Source: Erpobdella octoculata (lineage: Eukaryota; Annelida; Clitellata; Hirudinida; Erpobdellidae). Taken from it: a stretch of DNA of 64,000 nucleotides. The stretch is from contig OZ022240.1 in the NCBI GenBank assembly GCA_963978895.1, positions 14,622,220 to 14,686,219 on the forward strand. Direction: 5' to 3'. The translations under genes were made by a program, and so were the position numbers. The notes under the pieces are model-generated. The model saw only the letters and a list, made by a program, of their open reading frames with translations. It was not told the origin of the DNA and ran no database searches. Below, in pieces: positions 53,609-63,039 of this stretch. Positions within the stretch are counted from its first letter, which is position 1; each line of letters starts with the position of its first letter.

Positions 53609-53913
53609 TCCATATTCAAAACCGTTAGTACAGTCCAGTGAATAAATTTGAACAAAATTGTAATTTTTCTTGCCCAATTTCAAGTAAAAAATTATTACTC
53701 TTTGGGACAATACTTCCAAGTTCTATACAGCTCTAAGGTACTACAGTTCATTTGTTATACTGGCTTAATAGCACTATTTTTTCATGTCTTTGTATTTTAA
53801 TTTTTGGTGACAGTTTAAGGATGTGAATGTTGGCTTATGTTTAACTGAAAATGATGTTTAGCTAATAAACAAAACTATTTAATGTCAATTTAATGCATAA
53901 TTAATGCATCAAG

Positions 53914-54036
53914 GGTGAAGCTGGTCTACGTGGCTTAACTGGATTCGATGGACCTCCTGGTACTGACGGACGAAATGGAATAAAAGGACCGAAAGGGGAA
54001 CCTGCCAAAGGTTTGGATGGTGTAAAAGGACTTAAG
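53914..54036 (+). CDS. Type IV collagen exon 5 of window
   Basis: CATCAAG|GGTGAA … CTTAAG|GTTTGT. 41 codons. Gly-X-Y with one imperfection, GPKGEPAKGLDG, where two residues replace a triplet. Imperfections are normal in type IV collagen and give the helix flexibility. The segment aligns by eye with the GPKGQKGEPYALP region of α2-type chains. Confidence 0.92.
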
Positions 54037-54065
54037 GTTTGTTAAGTCATGTTAATTTAGTTATA

Positions 54066-54110
54066 ACTAGCTGTACTGGGCCACGCATTGCTGCAGCCTG
54101 ATTTGATTAA
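54066..54110 (-). mobile_element. Helitron-like 3' tip, reverse orientation, in a collagen intron
   Basis: AACTAGCTGTACTGGGCCACG and ATTGCTGCAGCC; on the - strand a GGCTGCAGCAATGCGTGGCC hairpin-like unit and CAGCTAG|T. Family unlike A or B. The 5' end was not located. Confidence 0.45.
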
Positions 54111-54284
54111 ATGAATTAAAGTAGAGAAAGTTAACGTTAAATTTCACACTTCTTCTCAGCGTAATAGACTCAGCGACACATATTTTGAAACAATGCTTTA
54201 AAAAAAAACAAGGCATTTTGGTGATGTTTCTTAATAAATACTTGGTTCTATACTGAGGAAACAATCTTTTTATGATCAATAAAA

Positions 54285-54407
54285 ATTTTCAATGTACTTG
54301 AGTACTTGTACTTAAGTACAATTTAAAAATATGTACTTGTACTTAAGTATAAGTACTAAGTACTCTGTGTTAAATGTACTTTTTCTGAGTACTTACATCA
54401 ACACTGG
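54285..54407. mobile_element. hAT MITE fragment with GTACTTAAGTAC palindromes
   Basis: The right end on the - strand reads CAGTGTTGATGTAAGTACTC, a hAT-type terminus. Interior repeats of TACTTGTACTTAAGTA are self-complementary. The left terminus is missing. Confidence 0.5.
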
Positions 54408-54523
54408 TGCAACCCACCACCACATTGAGGAGCAGCATCTACTGCCAAGCCATTAGTTTTTATGTTTAAACCAAAATTTTTCTCGTACTTGTCACTTTCT
54501 GTGTACATGTTTAACTAGACCAG

Positions 54524-54600
54524 GAGTTCGTAACCTGTGGGGTGCACCCCCCCAAAGTAGGTTGCCATTCTAATTTGGAGGCTGCAAAAGTAAATTTTTG
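54524..54600 (+). mobile_element. hAT-like terminus fragment
   Basis: CCAGGAGTTCGTAACCTGTG and GGGTGCACCCCCCCAAAG resemble the CAGTGGTTCTCAACCTGTGG terminus of the complete MITE at 59742-60669. No partner end identified. Confidence 0.45.
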
Positions 54601-55639
54601 TTAAATAACATTTTTAAATTTGAAACAAATATTTTATACAATTTCAATTTTTGATGAGAATTAATTAGAAAATTGTTTAAATCTTTAATCTTGTTAATGC
54701 TTTTATATTAATAGGTCTTTTTTTATTAAGGTCTCTGGTTCTATTGTTTTAACGTTGTTCAGTATAGTTATCACATCATCACTTCAACTGGCATTATTTA
54801 AGATACTGTGTTTAGTATGGTTTCAATTTTACCACTGACAAAGACGGCACACAACGACCGAAGCACTTTTTATGTGAAAAGTCCTGTCAAATGACAATTT
54901 GAAACTAAACAGCTAAAAGATTGTTTCAATGCAGTGCATTCCAACAATTCCAAATCATTGACATTCTTGAACAGAAAAAAGCTCGGTGGACTAGTATTTT
55001 GGCCTATCAATGACAAACTAATCCTTATTGCTTTTTACCAAATTGCTTATCACTGTTTGTAGAGAGATACCTAGTTTTGGCCAAAAGTGCGCTTTCATTC
55101 ATCATTTTTTTGTTATTACCAACTTGTGCAAGATTAGCTTCTCTGTTTTGGTAAATGAGAAAACCAGGCAAAGATTGGAGGACGGTGCTGATATGCGAAT
55201 TGCCTCATCAAAAGTTGCTTCTCTTGTTCTTCTGACATCATCGACAGAAAGTAACAACAAATAAATTAAATAGAAAAAACTTGATGCAAAACACTTACAT
55301 TTTACTTATTATCTTTTATATGCAAAAATAGGGGGATGCAGTCAATTTTAGTTTGTCCAAAGGGTAGCGCGAAAAAAAAGGTTTAAACAATCTATTAACT
55401 AATACATCCGGAAATAAATATTACATAGAATATAGCTATTTTTGACCAGTAGTGGATCAGACCTGACATTCTGGATAATTTTAAAAATCATTTTAAACTT
55501 TATATTTGTATTCGTGCATTTAAGTTAGCATGAATATGATCAAGCTTATAATAAATAAGTTTTTTACCTTGTTTGGTTTTCCAGGGGCGCGCCCATGCCG
55601 GCAGGCACCTATGTATATAATTGACCTGTGTCAATATAT

Positions 55640-55712
55640 GTATGTATATATATGTGTGTGTGTGTGTGTTGTGTGTTGTATGTTGTGTGTGTGTATTGTG
55701 TGTGTGTGTATT
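55640..55712. repeat. TG-rich microsatellite
   Basis: Interrupted (TG)n with TATG and TTGTG breaks, in a collagen intron. ORFs on both strands are artefacts. Confidence 0.8.
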
Positions 55713-56135
55713 TAGAATGTACGTAGAAATAATATATTCTTTGACACAACATTTATTGAATGTCACAGCCAATTGTGTATTTAATAATTTCTGTCCAAGT
55801 TTTCAATGCCAACTATTAATTTTCTATCAACATTTTATTAGTTGAATTTTTTTTACCAGCTTTGCTTTTAAAATGTTTGTCTGATTTTGTGTGAGGGTGT
55901 GGCAAGTTGCCTTGTACATACATTTTTAACTTAACCTTTCATTTTCAACTGCATTTTCTGTATTTTAATTGATTTATAAGGTATGGACTCTGATGTGGGC
56001 TTTAAGTAAAAATGACCAGTTAGTCCAAATAAATCAAATGTTTCTAAATATATTCTAATTTGTTGTCCATATTCCACTATTAAAATGAAATGTGAAATGA
56101 TTGTCGTAAATAAATTCTGATTTATTTGTTTATAG

Positions 56136-56171
56136 GGATTTCAGGGAAAAGATGGTGCACCTGGAGTAGTG
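56136..56171 (+). CDS. Type IV collagen exon 6 of window
   Basis: TTATAG|GGATTT … GTAGTG|GTAATT. 36 bp, four triplets GFQGKDGAPGVV. Preceded by the longest intron in the window, about 2.1 kb, filled with repeats. Confidence 0.88.
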
Positions 56172-56633
56172 GTAATTTGAATGTTTTGTTTTACTGAATT
56201 GTTTGTTTTGTAATTAAAGGAGCTGTTTGAATTTACCAGATCTAAGTTGAACGTTTGTATTTTAAAATAAAAAACCTTACAAAATGACAGTGGTATAATA
56301 ATTATACATCTTATACACACATGTGACTGCAAAGCACTGATGTAGTCGCTGTGATTTGAATAGATGTGTGAGTTTGCTTATACAGTAGAGCGACACTCTC
56401 AAGAGTGAATGCTAAGAGCAAGGGACAGTTTTGTTTTGCCAGTAGCTTTTACCCGAAGATCAGACAGACACAAGAAGTGGACTTCTTGGCTTTTCGCCGA
56501 AGGTGTTCGCTCATCAGGACTGTTACTGTAATATGAATTAGATTATGAATGTTATTGACTTGTAATCTGTTTCAATGTTTACCTATTTTTGCTCTTCCTG
56601 GTAACTATTTTGTACTAAATTTGTTACTATTAG

Positions 56634-56696
56634 GGAAGGCTGGGACTAAAAGGTTTGAAAGGAGATAGAGGATCAGAAGGATTCTTGGGAGTGAAT
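56634..56696 (+). CDS. Type IV collagen exon 7 of window
   Basis: TATTAG|GGAAGG … GTGAAT|GTAAGT. Seven triplets, GRLGLKGLKGDRGSEGFLG and VN. Confidence 0.92.
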
Positions 56697-56858
56697 GTAA
56701 GTCTTCTAATTATGCAACTTATTTATCTATTCAGATGAAATTTTAAATATGATTTTAAATATGATTTTCTTTACATATTAAATTGATTGGCATAATTAAT
56801 TGTTGATATTATAATCATTTTATAATCTATTCATTATTGTTGAACTACTTTTGTTTAG

Positions 56859-57029
56859 GGTGATAAAGGTAGTAAAGGTTCACGTGGACCTAGGGGTGAT
56901 ATTGGTGATTCGAATACGAAAATAGACCTGAAAGGTGATAAGGGGGAACCAGGACGCCCAGGAGAGAAGGGTGGTGCTGCCGGTAAGATTGAGAGGCCAC
57001 AATGTGACAATGGAGACAATGGGATTATG
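56859..57029 (+). CDS. Type IV collagen exon 8 of window, with Cys in an imperfection
   Basis: GTTTAG|GGTGAT … ATTATG|GTTTGT. 57 codons. Triplets broken by GDIGDSNTKIDLKGDKG (a seven-residue insertion) and by GGAAGKIERPQCDNGDNG. The second holds a single Cys, which could make an interchain disulfide. Confidence 0.92.
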
Positions 57030-57150
57030 GTTTGTTTGAACAAAGAATTCCTGACTGCATCCTAGATCCCACCTAGTGTCCTGTGAATCTCTGGCTTCTT
57101 ACTAATGTGTTTAACTGCATGGCTTGTTCATCATATAATTAATTTCTTAG

Positions 57151-57333
57151 GGTTTCAAAGGGGAGGCTGGACCAAAAGGACCCAAAGGTATTGCTGGGGA
57201 GGGCCATCGTGGTCCTAAGGGAGATAAAGGTGATGCGGGACCACCTGGGCCTCCCGGACCGCAAGGACCATCAGCTTGGCTGACTTTTCTCAACGGGAAC
57301 CAGCAGGGTGATAAGGGAGAGACTGGTGAGAAG
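57151..57333 (+). CDS. Type IV collagen exon 9 of window
   Basis: TCTTAG|GGTTTC … GAGAAG|GTCAGA. 61 codons. Continuous triplets, then a non-collagenous stretch GPSAWLTFLNGNQQGDKGE with a hydrophobic AWLTFL, then triplets again. Confidence 0.92.
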
Positions 57334-57339
57334 GTCAGA

Positions 57340-58379
57340 GTCATTATGTCTTAGTTGTCATGACTATTCATGTATATTAGTTGTCATGACTATTCATGTA
57401 TCTGGGTCCTTTTTTGTGATAATAGGTGCAGGTCGAGCTCTATAAGCAAAAAAATGAAGTTCTGAATTTTTAACGGTTTCATTGTAGAGACCTGTAGCTA
57501 TACTCAAAGGTTATAGGCAGATTTTAGCTAAAGGTAGTGAGTTTTAAGGGCATGAAAAGAAAGCATTGGGGAGATAAATCTGTCCATCTTTTATTTGGCT
57601 TAATGACTAATATGCTTAATAATGAATTTTGTTCATGCTTTTTAACCACTTCCCAGATTCTGCCATAGCTGTATATACGATTGCAAGTGTTGAAACTGTT
57701 GCTCGGCTTGAATCCATCTGTTAAACTTTTTGTGTTGCTTTTTGATTGTTTAGAAGTGTCATGCATGATGAAATGATTTGAGTGATGATAGATCGTAGCA
57801 ATAGCTGAATTTCTGTATGTAATTAATTTATTGGAAGTTCTAGAACAACCTTTATCAGATTCATCAGTTTTTGTGGCACAGTATTTCATTTTCATTGTTT
57901 TAGAATAATTTTAAAAGTTAAAATGTAAGCAATATCTTGTGGCTTATCTCGATATAATTACATGACCTCCATTATCGAGTTAACTACTTTTCCAATTTAG
58001 TTTTCGTTTATTATTTATCGGCAGTTTGCTTGTTTTTCTTTGTTTGGTTTTTTGTTAGTCATTCTACCAGCTCTACAAGCTGAGGTTTGGATAAAGTTTG
58101 TTATTATATTTAATTATCAATATAGAACAGAAACATATCTGCTTGATCACAACCTAATCTACAACTGTCATTAAAAACTTCTGTTTGAAGAGTTTAATTT
58201 TTAATTACCAAATTAGAATTTTAATTCATTTTTATCATTCATTAAAATTATAGTTCTGTTATTTATTGTTAGTTATTGAAATTTCAATTGAATTTCAAAA
58301 GACTGTGCCACTTAAACTTATGAAGCTTTATTTAATTCCCAGCCTTATCTAAATTTTGTGAATAAACTTATTTTGAAAG
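57340..58379. other. Collagen intron without recognised repeat
   Basis: About 1 kb, T-rich. A 123-codon - strand ORF at 57524-57895 shows no motif. No splice-consistent Gly-X-Y exon seen inside. Confidence 0.5.
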
Positions 58380-58433
58380 GGACAACCAGGAGATAAAGGT
58401 GAACCAGGTTTCGGAGGAATAAACGGACAAAAG
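58380..58433 (+). CDS. Type IV collagen exon 10 of window (54 bp)
   Basis: TGAAAG|GGACAA … CAAAAG|GTAATC. Six triplets, GQPGDKGEPGFGGINGQK. 54 bp is the classical collagen exon unit. Confidence 0.9.
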
Positions 58434-58842
58434 GTAATCACATCTTTTTTGTCAGTTTATATGAGTATAAAATTGTGTTGATTGTAACAAATGTGAAATT
58501 TTTATTTAAAGTTAGTGTCCTTTTAATCAGTTTATTAATAATAGGCTCTTAAAGCTGATCTCTCTATTCATTAATTTCTCATCATCCAGTTCAATATGTT
58601 ATTCAAGTCTGATCCCATTGTTTGAAACTGTCATAAATCTTCTTGGGTTGCTTGGTTAATTCTTGATTGCTATCCCAATGTTCAGTATGTTTTTAAATCC
58701 AATTATGTTAGTCAATCTTTTCATATCTGATCAATTGATCAAGTTGTTTAATGTGCTCTTAAACCGGATCATTCTGTTCAGTTTGTTCTTAAATATGACC
58801 ATTCTAATGACGTTTACTTTTACTTTCATATGTTATTTTTTT

Positions 58843-58920
58843 AGACAATTTATATAGCGCCGTGTACAGCAAAAGCCGCTTAAAGGGAGCTTTACAATGT
58901 TGGCAACATGCAGATAAGAC
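58843..58920 (+). mobile_element. Fragment of a 'TTTATATAGCGCC … GCTTTACAATG' repeat
   Basis: GACAATTTATATAGCGCCG, then AAAAGCCGCTTAAAGG, then AGCTTTACAATG. As I recall, this word order is a short motif found in dispersed repeats of many animals. Class not assigned. GC-rich sequence continues to about 59030. Confidence 0.45.
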
Positions 58921-59224
58921 TAACGGAGTATGCGGTGTTTTACGGCGCCGCTGGCAGCCCCGCATACTACTCGCTAGCTCCACAAGTGCACAAAGGACAT
59001 TAGCAGTTGAGGTGGCTGGCACGATTATAATATAACTTTGGCTGGGAAATCCGTTTGAAATGAGTTCTAAATAGGAAAATGTTTCATTCAACCAGCAGAA
59101 CATGTGCACATCATGCAGGAGATCAATGGTCATAAACATAAATAATAGAATAGTGCCAAAAATGCTATTTTAATCAAATCTCATGACTTTAGAAAGTATT
59201 CTATGATCGCTTTTACTATTACAG

Positions 59225-59287
59225 GGTGAACCAGGGAGACATGGTGATAAAGGAAATAAAGGATTACCTGGACCAAATGGAGAAAGG
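59225..59287 (+). CDS. Type IV collagen exon 11 of window (GC splice donor)
   Basis: TTACAG|GGTGAA … GAAAGG|GCTAGT. Seven triplets, GEPGRHGDKGNKGLPGPNG and ER. To keep the frame and join GKLGFP of the next exon, the donor must be GC at 59288-59289. There is no usable GT nearby in phase. Confidence 0.85.
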
Positions 59288-59480
59288 GCTAGTTTTATTT
59301 GTACTTTGAATTTAGCTAAGGCAAATTGAAATAACCAAAATTAATTAACGTATAACTAAACTGAAGTTAAAGCATCAATATAAAAAACAACTTTAAGTGA
59401 GAAAATTTTTTGTAATTTTTTTTAGCAATTTCATTGTTAGCTGAAGGTGGTTAATTATACCCCAAGTTTTTATATCATAG

Positions 59481-59525
59481 GGCAAATTGGGATTTCCTGG
59501 ACTGCCTGGCCGAGATGGATTAAAA
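59481..59525 (+). CDS. Type IV collagen exon 12 of window
   Basis: TCATAG|GGCAAA … TTAAAA|GTTAGT. Five triplets, GKLGFPGLPGRDGLK. Confidence 0.92.
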
Positions 59526-59600
59526 GTTAGTTTTTTTTCACTGTATCTGTACTTTTCAGAAAGGTAGCAATATATAATTTGTATTTCAATTGACCTCTAG

Positions 59601-59708
59601 GGAATACAGGGTTTGAAAGGACAGGATGGTTACAAAGGTAGTCCAGGACTTATAGGGATTAAAGGGAGACCTGGTCCTGTTGGGCCACAAGGAGACCCTG
59701 GAGTTAAA
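59601..59708 (+). CDS. Type IV collagen exon 13 of window
   Basis: CTCTAG|GGAATA … GTTAAA|GTAAGT. 36 codons, 12 unbroken triplets from GIQGLKGQDG to GDPGVK. Separated from exon 12 by only 75 bp. Confidence 0.93.
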
Positions 59709-59741
59709 GTAAGTTTTTCAAATTTTGAAAATAGATTAGAT

Positions 59742-60669
59742 CAGTGGTTCTCAACCTGTGGGTCGCGACCCCAATGGGGATCGCCTGACGATTTTATTGG
59801 GGTCGCCTAAAACTTTCAGAAATTTGAGTTTTTTTTAAACAGGCTTTTTAAACTTGAAACTTATCTGCGTTGCTCAAATAGCCATGTGCAATTATTCTTT
59901 CCCCCACTGCAAACCTTTGTGAAAAAGGCTTTTCAAGCTTATTACTTATCAAGTCTAAATACAAGAATGCTGAAAATGATTTGTGTTGTGCTCTATCAAA
60001 GACTGCAAACATTTTCTAAAACTCTGCCTCCAAAAATAACTGATGACTGGGGGAGGGGTAGTCGGAGGTGCTTTTTCAAGAATTCTCTGAAACTCTTTAC
60101 ACTTTTGCCTCCTAAAATAGCTGATGACCGGGGGCGGTCGGAGGTACATTTTTCAAAATTTTTTTAAAACCGTTTTTTATTTTTTAAAAATCCCTGGGAG
60201 AAAATGGCCCCCTGCCCTTCCAAATGACGCCCGTGAATTTTTGACATGGTGAAAATGAAGCAAGCACAGCCTTCTCACTGACAATTTAGCAATTCTATTT
60301 TGGAGCTGCAGCATTAAAATGTTAAATTAAAATGATCAATCTCATTTGCTTGTTAATTGTAAAAATATATTGTTGGGAAAAATATGCTTTATTTGCTTGA
60401 TAATAAGTTAAATTATAATTTTTACGTACAATTTATATTATATAATTTTTAATTGAGAATGCCTAGAAATAATAGGCTAAAATTCTCAAATCAAAACTAT
60501 CTATTAAAAAACTAAAATGTATTGTAGGAGTATGACTTTATGACTGTTTAGTCTAAGTGCAATAGTAACAATGCAGTGATCCAGAGTGAAAGATGAGCAA
60601 CCCACATAATTTTATTGTTGGGCAAATTTTGTCGGGGGGTTGCGGCACTAAAAAGATTGAGAACCACTG
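59742..60669. mobile_element. hAT MITE with CAGTGGTTCTCAACC termini and perfect TSD
   Basis: Left end CAGTGGTTCTCAACCTGTGG, right end GATTGAGAACCACTG, inverted 14 of 15. GATTAGAT is duplicated exactly at 59734-59741 and 60670-60677. Just inside the left end is GGGTCGCGACCCC, a perfect palindrome. 928 bp, non-autonomous, inserted in the collagen intron. This terminus type is widespread among animal hAT elements. Confidence 0.93.
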
Positions 60670-60751
60670 GATTAGATGATTATAAATTTTATGCTTTTTG
60701 ATTGAGTCACTATTGACTTTTAAAATTTCTTTTAAACTATGACTTTTCTAG

Positions 60752-60953
60752 GGTATTTTCAGACCTGGTGCTTGCATTAATGGATCTCAAGGACCACCAG
60801 GCGATATTGGCGATAAGGGTGATAGGGGATATAATGCTCCAGATGGAGAGAAAGGTGAAAAAGGAAGGCCAGGAGGACCAGGCATCCAGGGTCCTCCCGG
60901 CCCGGTTGGTGATGCTGGAAGAGATGGACCAAAGGGAGACAATGGGGATCCAG
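60752..60953 (+). CDS. Type IV collagen exon 14 of window (last seen)
   Basis: TTCTAG|GGTATT … GATCCAG|GTTTTA. 67 codons plus one base. Starts [17 protein letters not shown] with a Cys in an imperfection, then triplets with one more imperfection ([13 protein letters not shown]). The best donor leaves phase 1, unlike all other exons. An alternative end a few bases away cannot be excluded. The following exon lies beyond the window. Confidence 0.82.
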
Positions 60954-61083
60954 GTTTTAAGACATGGATTTTATATTTTAAATTTAGATTTTATCTATGC
61001 ATAATACTTTTTCCATTAAACATATCTTAATTTGTTACAATTGTGTGACTGAATTATAAAATATTGATGGGTTCTATTAGTAC

Positions 61084-61233
61084 TGTTATATCTTTATTAT
61101 AAGAAAACAACGCAGGTACCTACAACACTTTATTACCAATAACGAACAACTAATACGAGTCAGAACTCGAACGGAAAATAATAATAGTATGGCCGCCAAC
61201 TCGCAATGATGTCCGCGTCCATAGATATAACAA
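61084..61233 (-). mobile_element. Ty3/gypsy 3' LTR, distal part (split by a Helitron)
   Basis: On the - strand this is the end of the LTR: …GATATAACA at 61084, i.e. CA terminus, with AATAAA at about 61130-61136 (GTAATAAAGTG) as a likely polyadenylation signal. The beginning of the LTR is at 62993-63032. Together about 190 bp. Confidence 0.6.
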
Positions 61234-61399
61234 TCTATATATATAAAAGAACATGTCCTGACTGACTGACTGACTGACTGATAATCAACGCCGAGCTCAA
61301 ACGCCTCATCCTAGGAACGTGAAATTTGGAACTTATATTACTTTTGTAGCGTAAACATCCGCTAAGAAAGGATTTTTGAAAATTTTACTCCTGAGGGGA

Positions 61400-62580
61400 A
61401 AAAACTGGAAAACAAACTTTTTTGTAAAACAATGTATATCTCGAAAACCAAAAATGAGGAGATTTTGAAATTTGGTATATAGATTCTTTTTGAAAAATAA
61501 AAAGATACGTGTTTCACCATTTTTTGAAAATTCGGTTTCCCGGACCTCAAATGTTGGTTGGAAAATTGGGTTATTTGGTTTTTAAAGTTGCTTCTACTCA
61601 AAAACTGTTAATGCTACAGGAGTAAAAATTAGTATTTAGTTTCTACTCCAAAAATAATGAAATACGTGTTTTAGCATTTTTGAAAATTTGGTTTCCAGGA
61701 CTTCAAATGTGGGGTGGAAAATAGGGCTAATTGTCTTTTATAGTAACTGCTACTCAAAAACAGTAAATACCACAGATGTAAAAATTATTATTTAGTTTCT
61801 TTTCTAAAAATAAAGATATACGTGTTTCACCATTTTTTACAAATTTGGTTTCCCGGACCTCAAATGTGGGTTGGAAAATTGGTTTATTTGGTTTTTAAAG
61901 TAGCTTCTACTCAAAAACTGTTAATGCTACAAAAGTAAAAATTAGTATTTAGTTTCTACTCTAAAAATAATGATATACGGGTTTCACAATTTTTTGAAAA
62001 TTTGGTTTCCAGGACTTCAAATGTGGGGTGGAAAATAGGGTTATTTGGTTTTTAAAGTAACTGCCGCTCAAAAACTGTAAATACCACAGATGTAAAAATT
62101 AGTATTTAGTTTCTATTCTAAAAATAAAGATATACGTATTTTACCATTTTTTTAACATTTGGTTTCCAGGACTTCAAATGTGGGGTGGAAAATAAAGTTA
62201 TTTGGTTTTTAATGTAACTGCTACTCAAAAACTGTAGATGCTACAGGAGTAAAAATTAGTATTTGGTTTCTACTCCAAAAATAATGATATACGTGTTTTA
62301 CCATTTTTTGAAAATTTGGTTTCCAGGAATTCAAATATGGGGTGGAAAATAGGGTTACTTGGTTTTTAAAGTAACTGCTACTCAAAAACCGTAAATGCTA
62401 CAAAAGTAAAATTAGTATTTAGTTTCTACTCTAAAAATAACGATGCACGTGTTTCACCATTTTTTGAAAATTTGGTTTCCAGGACCTCAAATGTGAAGTG
62501 GAAAAAGGGTTATTTGATTTTAAAATAACTGCTACTCAAAAACTGTAAGTGCTACAGATGTGAAAATTAGTATTTTGAGG
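61400..62580. repeat. 157-bp tandem satellite inside the Helitron (about 7 units)
   Basis: The word GTAAAAATTAGTATTTAGTT (with variants) starts at 61622, 61779, 61935, 62092, 62249, 62406 and 62560, spacing 154-157 bp. Each unit also contains ACGTGTTTCACCATTTTTTG, TTTGGTTTCCAGGACTTCAA and CTGCTACTCAAAAACTGTAA. Confidence 0.93.
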
Positions 62581-62639
62581 TTTTGTGCCGGTTGAAAGTA
62601 GATGAGTTCAGTTTATCACCGGACGGACGGGCCAAGCCG

Positions 62640-62936
62640 TTATTTTAGGGTCTTCATACGGCCCTGCCCAAACCTTAAATCAAGGTGGGACGGGCCGAGA
62701 TTTTTAACCAAGTATATAGACATTTTGGTGATTTTAGGGTGTTCAGACGGGCCGGGCTAAACCTGAAGTCAAGGTGGGACGGGCCGAAGTTTTTTATCAA
62801 GTATATAGAACTTTTAGGCCTGTAAAAACGGGTCGTGCCGGGCCAGGAATTTCGGTTTTTGAAACGGGCTGGGCCAAGTTGTCGACGGGCCGAGCCGAGA
62901 CCTAAAAAATTGATCCGTGCAATACACTACTATGTA
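62640..62936 (+). repeat. GC-rich block, internally duplicated, shared with 13085-13320
   Basis: TTTTAGGGTNTTCANACGG, then CTNAAATCAAGGTGGGACGG, then GCCGAGATTTTT occurs twice here (about 62642-62706 and 62732-62796), then the single downstream part GTTTTTGAAACGGGCTGGG and AAGTTGTCGACGGGCCGAG. Confidence 0.75.
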
Positions 62937-62992
62937 TGCACGATTTAAATTCTCTAATTTCATGCGAGCGAAGCCGCTACGGGCACTGCTAG

Positions 62993-63039
62993 TAGACATA
63001 TAATTTAATAATTAATGTCCATGGATCTAACACCTCCCT
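62993..63039 (-). mobile_element. Ty3/gypsy 3' LTR start and polypurine tract
   Basis: Read on the - strand: GAAGGGAGG (polypurine tract, about 63033-63041), then TGTTAGATCCATGGACATTA, the LTR start at 63032. The LTR stops at the Helitron junction and resumes at 61233. TGTTAGATC and the LTR end GATATAACA form the short inverted ends usual for LTRs. Confidence 0.6.

Larger units (their letters stand above)
61234..62992 (+). mobile_element. 1.76-kb Helitron-like element carrying a tandem array
   Basis: A|TCTATATATATAAAAGAAC with a (GACT)n leader at 61260-61280, ending GAAGCCGCTACGGGCACTGCTAG|T at 62992. 61233 is A and 62993 is T, as expected for insertion into AT. The middle is a 157-bp tandem array. 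The 3' third is the GC-rich block shared with 13085-13320. No Rep/helicase ORF. Inserted inside the LTR of the Ty3 element. Confidence 0.8.

Noticed and set aside
54841..55264. 78-codon ORF with transposase-like appearance in a collagen intron
   Set aside because: Some resemblance to zinc-finger transposase relatives suspected, but too short and broken to support.
56855..57344. Pro-rich ORFs on the - strand (56855-57043, 57147-57344)
   Set aside because: Antisense shadows of Gly-X-Y exons.
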